Below are positions 25,586 to 36,192 of a DNA stretch of 64,000 nt, piece by piece. This DNA is from Jiangella ureilytica (GTDB lineage: Bacteria; Actinomycetota; Actinomycetes; Jiangellales; Jiangellaceae). Each line of letters opens with the position of its first letter. Positions within the stretch are counted from its first letter, which is position 1. Where the stretch lies: the NCBI RefSeq assembly GCF_004348545.1, contig NZ_SMKL01000034.1, positions 1 to 64,000 of the forward strand, in the 5' to 3' direction. Under the pieces are notes generated by a model. The model had not been told where the DNA came from and made no database searches. It saw only the letters and a program-made list of their open reading frames with translations. The translations under genes and the position numbers were made by a program.

Positions 25586-25589
<4 letters not shown>
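24795..25589 (-). CDS. trpA: Tryptophan synthase alpha subunit
   Basis: The 264-residue TIM barrel cleaves indole-3-glycerol phosphate and channels indole to TrpB. Seen are [18 protein letters not shown], the catalytic Asp in [28 protein letters not shown], and the phosphate-binding region [26 protein letters not shown]. The ATG at 25589 overlaps the trpB stop (ATGA), while its own stop overlaps the next gene's ATG. It is slightly shorter than enteric TrpA but complete. Confidence 0.96.
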
Positions 25590-26836
<1,247 letters not shown>

Positions 26837-26897
26837 CCGAGTAGCTCCTCGATGCGTTGCAGAGATGGCTGACAGGTGACGAGAGCGCAGCCGTGCG

Positions 26898-26914
26898 CCG
26901 TCACCCCGTGACGG
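26898..26914 (-). promoter_or_regulatory. Hairpin CCGTCAC/GTGACGG upstream of trpB
   Basis: A perfect seven-base inverted repeat with a three-base loop lies 61 bases upstream of the trpB GTG, in the only sizeable gap of the trpC-trpB-trpA series (26837-27065). It may be an operator, an attenuating hairpin or an RNA processing site. No tryptophan-rich leader peptide was found in this gap. Confidence 0.35.
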
Positions 26915-27065
26915 TATCGCAGCGGGCGGACCCGTCCCCAATCGCATCGGGATTTTCCGAACCGCTCGACGCTGGTTCAGCGCCGTCATGACGTTCCACC
27001 GCACTCTCGGCACGCAGGCGCCGGGGCACGGCCGTCGGCCCTCGATCGTGACGGCGACCCGGGCG

Positions 27066-27881
27066 TCAGCCCTGGCGGCTGCCGCGGTTGAGGGCGGGGT
27101 GGGCACCGGCCGCCACCAGGTCGGCGACGGCGGCCCGGGGATCCTTGCCGGTCACCAGGGTCTCGCCGACCAGGACGGCGTCGGCCCCCGCACGGGCGAG
27201 GTCGATGACGTCGCGGGGCGACTTCACGCCGGACTCGGCGATCTTGACGATGCCGTCCGGAACCGTCGGCGCCAGCCGCTCGAACGTGGTGGTGTCGACC
27301 TCGAGCGTCTTGAGGTTGCGCGCGTTGATGCCGACGAGCCTCGCCCCGGCGTCGGCCGCCCGCTGGACCTCGTCGGCCGTGTGCGCCTCGACCAGCGGCG
27401 TGAGCCCGATGGACTCGGCCCGCTCGATGAGGCTCACCAGCGCGATCTGCTCGAGCGCGGCGACGATGAGCAGCGCGAGGTCGGCGCCGTACGCGCGCGC
27501 CTCCCACAGCTGGTAGCTGGTGACGATGAAGTCCTTGCGCAGCACCGGGGCCTCGACGGCGGCCCGGACGGTCTTGAGGTCGTCGAGGGTGCCGCCGAAC
27601 CGGCGCTGCTCGGTGAGCACGCTGATGGCGGCGGCGCCGCCGGCCTCGTAGTCGACCGCGAGCGCGGCGGGGTCGGCGATCTCGGCCAGGGAACCCCGTG
27701 ACGGGCTCGACCGTTTCACCTCAGCGATGACGGAGACACCCGGCGAACGGAGCAGGGGCAGCGGATCACGGGCCGGCGGCTGCTTGGCCGCCTTCTCCTT
27801 GAGCTGATCGAGAGGGCAGCGGCCCTCACGTTCGGCCAGGTCGGCGCGCACCCCGTCGATGATCTCTTCGAGAACGCTCAT
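27066..27881 (-). CDS. trpC: Indole-3-glycerol-phosphate synthase
   Basis: The 271-residue barrel contains the canonical motifs [15 protein letters not shown] (catalytic Glu and Lys), [55 protein letters not shown] and [11 protein letters not shown]. It catalyses the ring closure that gives indole-glycerol phosphate. It is monofunctional, with no TrpF fused. No trpF or trpD lies in the window, which fits the use of PriA for the isomerase step. Confidence 0.96.
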   Translation of the reverse strand: MSVLEEIIDGVRADLAEREGRCPLDQLKEKAAKQPPARDPLPLLRSPGVSVIAEVKRSSPSRGSLAEIADPAALAVDYEAGGAAAISVLTEQRRFGGTLDDLKTVRAAVEAPVLRKDFIVTSYQLWEARAYGADLALLIVAALEQIALVSLIERAESIGLTPLVEAHTADEVQRAADAGARLVGINARNLKTLEVDTTTFERLAPTVPDGIVKIAESGVKSPRDVIDLARAGADAVLVGETLVTGKDPRAAVADLVAAGAHPALNRGSRQG

Positions 27882-27932
27882 CTCCGCCCCTCGCCGGTGC
27901 CGTGCGCCCGGATCGGTCGACCCGGTCGGACC

Positions 27933-27938
27933 AGAGTA
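27933..27938 (-). promoter_or_regulatory. Likely trpC promoter (-10 TACTCT)
   Basis: On the minus strand GTGACC is followed after 16 bases by TACTCT, a good TAnnnT -10, and transcription would start about 45 bases before the trpC ATG. The site lies in the 118-base gap between the winged-helix gene and trpC. It suggests that trpC-B-A can be read separately from hisI-trpE. Confidence 0.4.
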
Positions 27939-27999
27939 ACGGCGCGTGATGAGTGGTCACGACATACCCCCGGTGAAGGGTGCCCGACGGGCGTGTGCT

Positions 28000-28350
28000 T
28001 CATCCGTCGGCGAACGGCTCGAGGGCGTACCCCACACCACGCACCGAACGGATGGCCAGCGCGCCGCCGAGCTTGCCCCGCAGCGTCGCGACGTGCACGT
28101 CGACCGTGCGCGTGTCCACCGGCACCGGGTAGCCCAGCGCCTGGCACATGAGCTCCTCACGCGTGCAGACCCGGCCGGCCCGGGACATGAGATGGGCCAG
28201 CAGGGCGGCCTGCAACGGCGTCAGCGCGACCTCGTGTCCGCCGGGCGTGGCCACCGTGCGGTGGTCGACGTCGAGCGTCACGCCGCCCACGGAGACGACC
28301 GGCGGGCCCCCGCGGGCCCGGTCCGAGGTCGTCCTGCCGGGGCGGGTCAT
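28000..28350 (-). CDS. Orphan winged-helix (OmpR/PhoB-type) DNA-binding protein in the trp cluster
   Basis: The 116-residue protein consists of a short disordered N terminus and one trans_reg_C winged helix. Its motifs are VSVGGVTLDVDHRTVAT, EVALTPLQAALLAHLMSRAGRVCTREELM, the recognition helix DTRTVDVHVATLRGKLG and the wing IRSVRGVGYALEP. There is no receiver domain and no kinase next to it, so it cannot be a standard two-component regulator. It starts three bases after the stop of the HGxxPAAW gene and precedes trpC. The position makes it a candidate regulator of tryptophan genes, which is inference. Confidence 0.85.
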   Translation of the reverse strand: MTRPGRTTSDRARGGPPVVSVGGVTLDVDHRTVATPGGHEVALTPLQAALLAHLMSRAGRVCTREELMCQALGYPVPVDTRTVDVHVATLRGKLGGALAIRSVRGVGYALEPFADG

Positions 28351-28353
28351 GGC

Positions 28354-28605
28354 CTACCCGATGCTGTCCTCGCCCGTCGTGGCGGCGGGCTGGCGGGGGC
28401 CGGCCTGCGGGTCGCGCTGCCCGAGGCCCATCATCTGCATGATCTTGCCGACGATGCCGGCCACGACGACCAGGCCCACACCGCCGATCCAGAACAGCGG
28501 CCAGTTGAGCAGGATGACGGCGATGCAGCCGACCACGAAGCCGGCCAGGATCAGGATGACCGTGGTCCAGGCGGCAGGTGTGTGGCCGTGCTCGTTGTGC
28601 GCCAT
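28354..28605 (-). CDS. HGxxPAAW family small membrane protein
   Basis: The 83-residue protein begins MAHNEHGHTPAAWTTVIL, the family signature, and contains two transmembrane helices (residues ~12-30 and ~34-54). A GLGQRDPQ motif and a disordered tail follow. Its function is unknown; the family is found beside trpC/trpE in actinobacteria. It is translationally close to the winged-helix gene. Confidence 0.85.
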   Translation of the reverse strand: MAHNEHGHTPAAWTTVILILAGFVVGCIAVILLNWPLFWIGGVGLVVVAGIVGKIMQMMGLGQRDPQAGPRQPAATTGEDSIG

Positions 28606-28722
28606 CGGTGTTCGTCTCCTGTCGTCCTGGCGTCGTTACCGCACATTGTGCCGGATGATCGGGGTCGCTCGTCGGCCGACCTCCGTACCGGGGCTCGATT
28701 GCCGGTGCTCAGGTACCGGTGC

Positions 28723-29313
28723 TCACGTGGTGGGGTCGTCGCCGCGGTCGAGGGCGTCCCAGGTGGCGCGGTTGCCCTCGGCCGGCTTGGCCGCCCCCTC
28801 CGCACGGGCGTGACCGGCCGGGCGCTCGTAGCGGGCGCCCATGGCGGGCCAGCCGGGCCCGCGCACCGCGACCAGCGCCCCCGCCGCCGTGACCAGCAGC
28901 CCGGCGACGACGACGGCGACCGCCCAGGCCGGCGACGTGGTGATCTCTTCGGCCGAGCCCAGGCCGTCGGGGCTGCTCTCGAGCCAGTCCCGCACCCGTC
29001 CGGCGAGGTCCGGGAGGGTCAGTGCCGCCAGCGCGGCCTGCGCCGCGCCCAGGAGGGCCAGCGCGGCGCCCACGACGCGCCGGCCCAGCCGCCGCACCGC
29101 AGGGACCGCCACGACGGCCGCCAGGGCCACCAGGGCGACGGCGGGCGCGAGCGGCACGAGGTCGGAGCCGGACACCGTCGTCGACGTCACGGAGAGTGAC
29201 GACGACAGCTCCGCACGCCCCCACGGCCGCGACGCCGCGACCAGCCCGAGGACTCCCCCGGCGGCCAGCAGGACCAGCGCGCCGAGGTACTCGCGGCGGG
29301 CGGCCGGGCTCAC
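28723..29313 (-). CDS. Trp-region conserved membrane protein (TIGR02234-like)
   Basis: The 196-residue protein has four predicted helices (residues ~9-27, 52-70, 78-98, 130-152), with an extracytoplasmic loop after the ASRPW motif typical of the family. A cytoplasmic tail ends [12 protein letters not shown]. The GTG start at 29313 overlaps the trpE stop (GTGA), so it is coupled to trpE. The family is named only for its position in actinobacterial trp clusters; no activity is established. Confidence 0.88.
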   Translation of the reverse strand: MSPAARREYLGALVLLAAGGVLGLVAASRPWGRAELSSSLSVTSTTVSGSDLVPLAPAVALVALAAVVAVPAVRRLGRRVVGAALALLGAAQAALAALTLPDLAGRVRDWLESSPDGLGSAEEITTSPAWAVAVVVAGLLVTAAGALVAVRGPGWPAMGARYERPAGHARAEGAAKPAEGNRATWDALDRGDDPTT

Positions 29314-30842
29314 CGCACCGGCCGCATGGTCTCGGCGACGGCGATGGCCCGCAGCGCCGCGGCGGCCTTGTTGCGCGACTCCGTCCACTCCGCCTCGGGG
29401 TCGGAGTCGGCGACGATGCCCGCGCCGGCCTGCACGTAGCCGACGCCGTCGCGGATCAGCGCCGTGCGGATGGCGATGGCGACATCGAGGTCGCCGGCGA
29501 AGTCGAGGTAGCCCACGACCCCGCCGTAGACGCCGCGGCGGACCGGCTCGAGGTCGTCGATGATCTCCATGGCCCGGACCTTCGGCGCGCCGGACAGCGT
29601 GCCGGCCGGGAAACAGGCCGCCAGCACGTCGAGCGCCTCGTGGTCGTCGCGCAGCCGCCCCACCACCGTCGACTCGATGTGCATGACGTGGCTGTAGCGG
29701 CGCACCGTCATGAAGTCGACCACCTCGACCGTGCCGGGCGCGCAGACCCGGCCGAGGTCGTTGCGGGAGAGGTCGACGAGCATGAGGTGCTCGGCCCGCT
29801 CCTTGGGGTCGGCGAGCAGCTCGTCGGCCAGCGCGGCGTCGGCCTCGGGAGTCTCGCCGCGCCACCGGGTGCCCGCGATGGGGTGCGTCATGACGCGGTC
29901 GCCGTTGACCTTGACCAGCGCCTCGGGGCTGGACCCGACGACGGAGTAGGCGCCGTCGTCGCCGCCGCCGGGACCGGGCAGCCGGACGAGGTACATGTAC
30001 GGGCTCGGGTTGTCGCGGCGCAGCACGCGGTAGACGTCCAGCGCGTCGGCGTGCGTGGGGGTCTGGAACCGCTGCGAGAGCACGATCTGGAACGCCTCGC
30101 CGGCCCGGATCTCCTCCTTGGCCCGCTCGACGGCGGCCAGGAAGTCGGCCCTCTCGGTGCGGCTGTCGTGCCGCGGCGGCGTGCCGGGGTCGTAGGAGGC
30201 CACCGACGACGGCGTGGGCTGCGCGAGCTCGGTGGTCATGCGGTCGAGGCGGGCGACGGCGTCGGCCCATGCCTCGTCGACCCGCTCGTCGCTGTCGTCC
30301 CAGTTGACGGCGTTGGCCACCAGCAGGACGGTGCCGTCGTCGTGGTCGAGGACGGCGAGGTCGGTGGCCAGCAGGAACGACATGTCGGGGAGCTGCAGGT
30401 CGTCGACGGTGGTCTCGGGCAGCCGCTCGAGCCGGCGGACGGCGTCGTAGGAGACGAACCCGACCAGCCCGCCGGTCAGCGGCGGGAGGCCCGGCAGCCG
30501 CTGGCTCCTGAGTGCCCGCAGCGTGCCACGCAGCGCCTCCCAGGGGTCGCCGCCGGAGGGCAGCCCCACGGGCGGGTTGCCGTGCCAGACCGCCTCGCCG
30601 TCGCGCTCGCTGAGCACGGCCGCCGACTGGGCGCCGACGAAGGAGTAGCGCGACCACACGCCGCCGTGCTCGGCGGACTCGAGCAGGAACGTGCCGGGCC
30701 GCCCCGCGGCGAGCTTGTGGTAGACGCCGACCGGGGTCTCGCCGTCGGCCAGCAGCCGCCGGACGACCGGGATGACCCGCCGCTCCTTGGCGAGGACCCG
30801 GAAGTTCTCGAGGTCGGGCGTGACCGGAAGGGGCGCGCTCAT
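29310..30842 (-). CDS. trpE: Anthranilate synthase component I
   Basis: The 510-residue enzyme converts chorismate and ammonia to anthranilate. It has the N-terminal regulatory domain with the tryptophan-binding LLESAEH segment and a complete chorismate-binding domain ([83 protein letters not shown]). Start ATG 30842 overlaps the hisI stop and its own stop overlaps the next GTG. No trpG or trpD is nearby, so the glutaminase partner is elsewhere. Confidence 0.96.
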   Translation of the reverse strand: MSAPLPVTPDLENFRVLAKERRVIPVVRRLLADGETPVGVYHKLAAGRPGTFLLESAEHGGVWSRYSFVGAQSAAVLSERDGEAVWHGNPPVGLPSGGDPWEALRGTLRALRSQRLPGLPPLTGGLVGFVSYDAVRRLERLPETTVDDLQLPDMSFLLATDLAVLDHDDGTVLLVANAVNWDDSDERVDEAWADAVARLDRMTTELAQPTPSSVASYDPGTPPRHDSRTERADFLAAVERAKEEIRAGEAFQIVLSQRFQTPTHADALDVYRVLRRDNPSPYMYLVRLPGPGGGDDGAYSVVGSSPEALVKVNGDRVMTHPIAGTRWRGETPEADAALADELLADPKERAEHLMLVDLSRNDLGRVCAPGTVEVVDFMTVRRYSHVMHIESTVVGRLRDDHEALDVLAACFPAGTLSGAPKVRAMEIIDDLEPVRRGVYGGVVGYLDFAGDLDVAIAIRTALIRDGVGYVQAGAGIVADSDPEAEWTESRNKAAAALRAIAVAETMRPVR

Positions 30843-31198
30843 GCCGCCGTCCCCTCGACGGAGTCGAGCAGGCCGTCGTCGAAGCAGGTGCGGGTGCCGG
30901 TGTGGCAGGCCGGGCCCTCTTGGTCGACCTTCAGCAGCAGGGTGTCGCCGTCGCAGTCGAGGCGCACCTCGCGGACCCACTGGCGGTGGCCGGACGTCTC
31001 GCCCTTGACCCAGTACTCGGCCCGGCTGCGGCTCCAGTACGTGGCCCGGCCGGTGGTGAGGGTGCGATGCAACGCCTCGGCGTCCATCCACGCGAGCATG
31101 AGCACCTCGCCGGTGTCGTGCTGCTGGACGACCGCGGGCAGCAGTCCGTCGGCGGTGAGTGTGAGCCGGGCGGCTACGGAGGGGTCGAGACCGGGCAT
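30839..31198 (-). CDS. hisI: Phosphoribosyl-AMP cyclohydrolase
   Basis: The 119-residue enzyme has the full HisI signature: [48 protein letters not shown] (metal ligands) and CHTGTRTCF. It hydrolyses PR-AMP in histidine synthesis. It stands apart from the other his genes and is coupled to trpE by an ATGA overlap, an association known in actinobacteria. A GACAAT sequence just before the ATG suggests a near-leaderless promoter. Confidence 0.95.
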   Translation of the reverse strand: MPGLDPSVAARLTLTADGLLPAVVQQHDTGEVLMLAWMDAEALHRTLTTGRATYWSRSRAEYWVKGETSGHRQWVREVRLDCDGDTLLLKVDQEGPACHTGTRTCFDDGLLDSVEGTAA

Positions 31199-31408
31199 CT
31201 GCCCATTGTCCCCGACGGCGTCCGGGCGAAGGACACGCCTCCGGACTTCCGGTTCACGTCGTGGACGAGACGATCACCGACGAGGGAGGACGCCGACCGG
31301 GAGGTCGCGGGAAGCGCCGAGAGCCATGACGGAATCGGGATAGGGTGCCGTGGTCGGCTACGTCTCGCGACCGTCCCGGATCCGGACCCTTGACGAAGGA
31401 GCTCTCTC

Positions 31409-31897
31409 GTGGCACGCACGTTCCGCGCCGCCGCGGCGGCGTCGGCCGTTGCCGCCGCGGTCCTGCTGGGCGGCTGTTCGGGCGACGACGGCGAGCCGCG
31501 GCGCGATGCGTCGGGCAACGTCACCGAGACCGCCGACGCGGCCGACGTGTTCGACGTGCGGGTGGGCGACTGCCTCGGCGACTTCGGCGACTCCGAGCAG
31601 GTCGAGGACGTCGCGGTCGTGCCGTGCGACGGCGAGCACGCCCAAGAGGTCTATGCGACGGGGCAGGTCCCCGACGGCGAGCTGCCCGGCGACGACGACC
31701 TCCGGGCCCAGGCGGTGGAGCTCTGCACCACGGAGTTCCAGACCTACGTCGGCCTCGCCTACGAGGAGTCGGCGCTGGACTTCACCTGGCTGCAGCCCAC
31801 GGCGCAGTCGTGGGACCAGGGCGACCGCGAGCTGGTCTGCCTGGTCTACGACCCCGCGGGCCCCGTGACCGGTTCGCTGCAGGGCGCGAACCGCTGA
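31409..31897 (+). CDS. Septum-formation-domain lipoprotein 1
   Basis: The 162-residue protein has a signal peptide ending in the lipobox LLGGC and a disordered acidic linker. Residues ~45-160 form a septum_form-like domain with conserved cysteines (VGDCLGDF, VVPCDGEHAQEV, ELCTTEF, ELVCLVYDP). It is a predicted Lgt substrate anchored outside the membrane. The GTG start follows AAGGAG. A paralogue lies immediately downstream with the same C-terminal SWxQGDRELVCxVYDPAGPVTGxLxGANR, so the pair arose by tandem duplication. Function in division is suggested only by the domain name. Confidence 0.85.
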   Translation: MARTFRAAAAASAVAAAVLLGGCSGDDGEPRRDASGNVTETADAADVFDVRVGDCLGDFGDSEQVEDVAVVPCDGEHAQEVYATGQVPDGELPGDDDLRAQAVELCTTEFQTYVGLAYEESALDFTWLQPTAQSWDQGDRELVCLVYDPAGPVTGSLQGANR

Positions 31898-31995
31898 CGT
31901 CGTGAGCACCCCCATGACTCCGCCGCCCGTCCGCGCGGGCGGCGGCGGCACAGCGCCGTGAGATCGGCGTGTTCAATCTGAAGGAGACAATGATC

Positions 31996-32571
31996 GTGCG
32001 TATCACGATTCGTACCGCTGTCACGGCCCTCGCCGCCGCCGCGGCGCTGAGCCTCAGCGCCTGTGGCGACGGTGCGTCCGACGCCGGCGACGGCGACGAG
32101 AGCACCACCAGCGAGGAGACCGCGGCCGGGGGCGAAGAGACCCCCGCCGGGGACGAGACCGAGCCGCCCGCCGAGGAGGAGTCCTCCGAGGAGCCGGAAG
32201 GCGAGACCCAGAACGTCTTCGACGTCGGCCTCGGCGACTGCATCAGCAGCTTCAACGCCGAGGAGCAGATCGAGGAGCTGACCGTCATCCCCTGCGAGGA
32301 GGAGCACGACCAGGAGGTCTTCGCGGTCCTCGAGGTCCCCGAGGGCGACGGCAGCTTCCCCGGGTCCGAGACGTTCCAGACGCAGGTCGAGTCGGACTGC
32401 ATCGGCGAGTTCGCCACGTTCGTCGGCATGGACTACAACGAGTCGGTTCTGGACATCCAGTGGCTGGAGCCGACCGAGGAGTCGTGGGCCCAGGGCGACC
32501 GCGAGCTCGTCTGCACCGTCTACGACCCGGCCGGCCCGGTGACCGGCACCCTCGAGGGCGCCAACCGCTGA
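31996..32571 (+). CDS. Septum-formation-domain lipoprotein 2
   Basis: The ~191-residue paralogue of the previous gene has the lipobox LSAC followed by a long Glu/Thr-rich linker (about 45 residues), then the same four-cysteine domain (LGDCISSF, VIPCEEEHDQEV, SDCIGEF, ELVCTVYDP). GTG 31996 lies nine bases after AAGGAG and is preferred; ATG 31990 (only three bases after) gives two more residues. Lower sequence identity in the linker than in the domain suggests an old duplication with the linker free to drift. Confidence 0.85.
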   Translation: MRITIRTAVTALAAAAALSLSACGDGASDAGDGDESTTSEETAAGGEETPAGDETEPPAEEESSEEPEGETQNVFDVGLGDCISSFNAEEQIEELTVIPCEEEHDQEVFAVLEVPEGDGSFPGSETFQTQVESDCIGEFATFVGMDYNESVLDIQWLEPTEESWAQGDRELVCTVYDPAGPVTGTLEGANR

Positions 32572-32590
32572 CGGACCACGCCCGCCTGGG

Positions 32591-34390
32591 TCAGCGCGAC
32601 TGGCTGACCCAGGCGGCGTGCAGGGCGGCGTAGACGCCGCCCTTCTCGACCAGTTCGGCGTGCGGGCCGGCCTCGACGAGGCGGCCGCGGTCGAACACGA
32701 AGACCTCGTCGGCCGCCTCGGCGGTGGACAGCCGGTGCGCGATGGTCACCGACGTGCGCCCGCGGGAGATGCCCTCGAGCGCCCGGGCCAGCCGGACCTC
32801 GGTGGCGGGGTCGACGGCGCTGGTGGCCTCGTCGAGGACCAGCAGGTCGGGGTCGGCGAGGTAGGCACGGGCCAGCGCCACCAACTGCCGCTCGCCCGCC
32901 GACAGCGACTCGCCGCGCTGCCCGACCGGCGTCTGCAGCCCGAACGGCAGCGAGTCGAGCCACTCCCCCAGCCCCAGCTCGGTGACGGCGATCAGCAGGT
33001 CGTCGTCGGTGGCCTCGGGCCGGCCGTAGCGCAGGTTGGCCGCCAGGGTGTCGTCGAAGAGGAAACCCTCTTGCGGCACCATGACGACCCGCTCGCGCAG
33101 GGAGTCGAACCGGATGTCGCGCAGGTCGATGCCGTCGACCAGCACGCGGCCCTCGACCGGGTCCATCAGCCGGGTGAGCAGCTTGGCGAACGTCGTCTTG
33201 CCCGAGCCGGTCTCGCCGACCACGGCGACCCTGGTGTGGCGGGCGATGGCGACGTCGACCTCGTGCAGCACCGTCGGCCCGTTCGGGTAGGCGTACGAGA
33301 CGTGCTCGAACCGGACGTCGATGGGCCCGCGCGGCAGCCGCACGCCGTTGTCGGCCGGGTCGGCGACGTCGGCCGGGGTGTCGAGGATGCCCAGCACCCG
33401 CCGCCAGCCGGCGATGGCGTTCTGCGCCTCGCTCAGCACCTCGGTGCCCACCTGGACCGGCGCCACGAACAGGGTGACCAGGAAGAGGAAGGCCAGCATG
33501 CGGCCGAGCGAGATGTCGCCGGCCACGCCGAGCAGCACGCCGACCACGACGATGGCGGCGTTGGCCAGCCCGGCCACCACCTCGCCGGTGGAGAACGCCG
33601 TGGCCGCGAGCCGCTGGGCGCGGCTGGCCGCCACGCGGTGCGACTCGACGGCGTCGTCGATGCGTTGCTGGGTGCGGCCCTCGACGGCGTACGCCCGGAC
33701 CGCCTGGGCGCCGACGACGGACTCGGAGATGGCGCCGAGCATGCCGCCGACCCGCTCGCGCACCACCATGTAGGCCGACGACAGCATGCGCTGGAACGTG
33801 CGCAGCGCCAGGAACAGCGGCAGGAAGCAGATCCAGACCAGCAGCGTCAGCTGCCACGAGTACACCGCCATGACGACGGTGGCGATGATCAGCTGGCCGA
33901 TGCTGACCAGCATGATCAGCCCGCCCCACTGGACGAACTGCGAGATGGTGTCGACGTCGCTGGTGACCCGTGACACCAGCGACCCGCGCCGTTCGGTGTC
34001 CTGGGTGAGCACCGACAGGTCGTGGACGTGCCGGAACGCCTTGGTCCGCAGCGTCGCGAGGCCGGCCTCGCTGGCCTGGAAGATGCGCCGGTTCATGAAG
34101 TACGCGGCGACGACGGTGACGAGGACCCCGCCGGCGGCCAGCGCGATCATCCAGCGGACGTAGCCGAGGTCGGGGCCGCTGCCGGTGTTGAGGCCGCTGT
34201 CGATGGTCTGCTGGACGGCGATGGGCACGACCACGCGCCCGGCCGTGGCCACGAGCGCGAGCAGCAGGGTCACCGTCAGGCCGGTGGAGATCTCGGGCGA
34301 CAGCGCCAGCCCGCGGCGGAACGTCCGCCACGCGCCGTCGCCGGTGCGGACCTCGCCCAGCTGCGATCCTCGGCCGGCTACTGCGCTCAT
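32591..34390 (-). CDS. ABC exporter half-transporter, catalytic subunit
   Basis: The 599-residue protein has an N-terminal six-helix ABC_membrane domain (residues ~30-320) and a C-terminal ATPase. It has Walker A VVGETGSGKTTFAK, a Q-loop in VVMVPQEGFLF, the non-canonical signature LSAGERQLV and Walker B LLVLDEATSAVD with the catalytic Glu, plus an H-loop in IAHRLST. It pairs with the upstream gene through an ATGA overlap. The exchange LSGGQ to LSAGE on this subunit and the Glu-to-Asp change on the partner both fall at the same composite site. The substrate is unknown; the family exports drugs, lipids or peptides. Confidence 0.93.
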   Translation of the reverse strand: MSAVAGRGSQLGEVRTGDGAWRTFRRGLALSPEISTGLTVTLLLALVATAGRVVVPIAVQQTIDSGLNTGSGPDLGYVRWMIALAAGGVLVTVVAAYFMNRRIFQASEAGLATLRTKAFRHVHDLSVLTQDTERRGSLVSRVTSDVDTISQFVQWGGLIMLVSIGQLIIATVVMAVYSWQLTLLVWICFLPLFLALRTFQRMLSSAYMVVRERVGGMLGAISESVVGAQAVRAYAVEGRTQQRIDDAVESHRVAASRAQRLAATAFSTGEVVAGLANAAIVVVGVLLGVAGDISLGRMLAFLFLVTLFVAPVQVGTEVLSEAQNAIAGWRRVLGILDTPADVADPADNGVRLPRGPIDVRFEHVSYAYPNGPTVLHEVDVAIARHTRVAVVGETGSGKTTFAKLLTRLMDPVEGRVLVDGIDLRDIRFDSLRERVVMVPQEGFLFDDTLAANLRYGRPEATDDDLLIAVTELGLGEWLDSLPFGLQTPVGQRGESLSAGERQLVALARAYLADPDLLVLDEATSAVDPATEVRLARALEGISRGRTSVTIAHRLSTAEAADEVFVFDRGRLVEAGPHAELVEKGGVYAALHAAWVSQSR

Positions 34391-36192
34391 GACCGGACCT
34401 CCTGGTCGGTGCCGGCCCTGGCCCGCTCGGCGGCGTCGCGCTCGTAGGCGGTGATGAGGTCGCGATAGCCGGGCGAGGCCGCCAGCAGCTCCGTGTGGGT
34501 GCCGCGCGCCGACACCCGGCCGTCCTCGACGTAGACGACCTCGTCGGCCAGCGCGATGGTGGCCCGCCGGTACGCCACGACGACGACGGTGGACGGCAGC
34601 GCCGCGTCTCGGAGCCCGGCGAGGATGCGCCGCTCGACCTCGGGGTCGACGGCGCTGGTGGCGTCGTCGAGGACGAGCAGGCGCGGCCTGCGGACCAGCG
34701 CCCGGGCCAGCGCCAGCCGCTGCCGCTGCCCGCCGGACAGGGTGGCGCCGCGCTCGCCGATGCGGGCGTCGAGGTCGCCGTCGAGCTCGTGCACGAAGCG
34801 GTCGCCCTGGGCCAGCCGCAGCGCCGCCCAGACGTCGTCGTCGGGCACGGACAGGCCGAGGGTGACGTTGTCGCGGACGCTGTCCTCGAAGATGAACGGC
34901 TGCTGGAAGACCAGCGCCACCGCCCCGGCGACCGCGCCGGGCTCGAGGTGGCGCAGGTCGGTGCCGTCGAGCAGCACCGCGCCGCCGCCCGGGTCGACCA
35001 GCCGGACCAGCAGGCTGGCCAGCGTCGACTTGCCCGACCCGGTGGACCCGACGACGGCGACCGTGCGGCCTGGCTCGACGTCGAGGTGGACGCCGTCGAG
35101 CACCGGCGTGCCCTCGACGTAGGAGTAGGTGACGTCGCGGACGCCGAGATGCGCAGGGCCGGCGTCGCCGTCGAGGCTGCCCGTGCCGTGCGGCAGCGCC
35201 CCCGTCGCGTCGAGGACCGCCTGCACCCGCCGCCAGCCGACGGTGGCGCGCGGGAGCTCGCCGAGCACGAAGCCGATGGCGCGGATGGGGAACGCGGTGA
35301 TGGTGAGCAGGTACGCCACCTGGACCAGCGTGCCGGCCGCCATGTCACCGTCGGCGACCCGGGCCGAGCCGATGATCAGCACCGCGAGCACGCCGAGGTT
35401 GGGCAGCGCCTCGAGCAGGGGGTCGAACGCGCCCCGGACCCGGCCGACGGCGGCGTTGGCGTCGCGCAGCTGCCCCGCGACCTTGGCGAACCGTTCGGTC
35501 TCGGCGGACTCGCGGCCCATCGCCTTGACGACCAGGGCGCCGTCGAACGACTCGTGCGCGACGCCGGAGAGCTCGGCCCGCAGCGCCTGCGCCCTGGTGG
35601 CCAGCGGCGACAGCCGGCGCTGGTAGACGAAGTTGAGCAGCAGGATGGCCGGGAACACCAGCGCGCCGACCAGCGCCAGCAGCGGGTCGGCCAGGAACAT
35701 CGACACCAGCGCGAAGACCAGCATGACGACGACGCCGAGCGCGAACGGCAGCGGCGCGATGGGCCAGAACGACGCCTCGACGTCGGCGTTCGCGTTGGAC
35801 AGCAGCTTGCCGGTGGAGTGCTGGTGGTGCCAGGACAGCGGCAGCCTGAGGTACTGACGGCTCACCTGGCGCCGGTAGCGGGCGTTGAGGCGATACTGGC
35901 CGAGACCGGCGAAGTACCGGCGCACCACGATGCCACCGGCCTTGACCAGCGCCGTCACCATGATGGCCAACGCTGTCAGCGCGAGGGCGCCCGTGGTGGT
36001 CTCGCCCTCGCGGAACGCCGGCACCACCACCCGGTCGGTGACCCGCCCGATGACCTCGGCCGCCGCCACCGTCGCGAACCCGTACACCGCGCTGCCCGCC
36101 ACCGCGATGCCGAGGATGACCGGCTCGTCCCGCATGGCCCGGACGAGGATCCGGACCCCCTCGCGCAGGGTGGCCTGCCGCTCGTCCCTCAC
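34387..36192 (-). CDS. ABC exporter half-transporter, degenerate-site subunit
   Basis: The ~601-residue protein starts at GTG 36192 (MRDERQATLREG). A six-helix membrane domain is followed by an ATPase with Walker A VVGSTGSGKSTLAS and the canonical signature LSGGQRQRLALARAL. Walker B is LLVLDDATSAVD, where Asp replaces the catalytic Glu. The H-loop region reads VVAYRRATIAL, without the usual His. It is thus the TM287-like half of an asymmetric heterodimeric exporter. The only start alternatives are far upstream in a low-complexity region; no strong ribosome-binding site is visible. Confidence 0.9.
   Translation of the reverse strand: MRDERQATLREGVRILVRAMRDEPVILGIAVAGSAVYGFATVAAAEVIGRVTDRVVVPAFREGETTTGALALTALAIMVTALVKAGGIVVRRYFAGLGQYRLNARYRRQVSRQYLRLPLSWHHQHSTGKLLSNANADVEASFWPIAPLPFALGVVVMLVFALVSMFLADPLLALVGALVFPAILLLNFVYQRRLSPLATRAQALRAELSGVAHESFDGALVVKAMGRESAETERFAKVAGQLRDANAAVGRVRGAFDPLLEALPNLGVLAVLIIGSARVADGDMAAGTLVQVAYLLTITAFPIRAIGFVLGELPRATVGWRRVQAVLDATGALPHGTGSLDGDAGPAHLGVRDVTYSYVEGTPVLDGVHLDVEPGRTVAVVGSTGSGKSTLASLLVRLVDPGGGAVLLDGTDLRHLEPGAVAGAVALVFQQPFIFEDSVRDNVTLGLSVPDDDVWAALRLAQGDRFVHELDGDLDARIGERGATLSGGQRQRLALARALVRRPRLLVLDDATSAVDPEVERRILAGLRDAALPSTVVVVAYRRATIALADEVVYVEDGRVSARGTHTELLAASPGYRDLITAYERDAAERARAGTDQEVRS

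Noticed and set aside
26860-27060. Possible TrpM-like small protein between trpC and trpB
   Set aside because: The minus-strand frame has a [12 protein letters not shown] segment vaguely like TrpM, but it lacks the family core and a start with ribosome-binding site.
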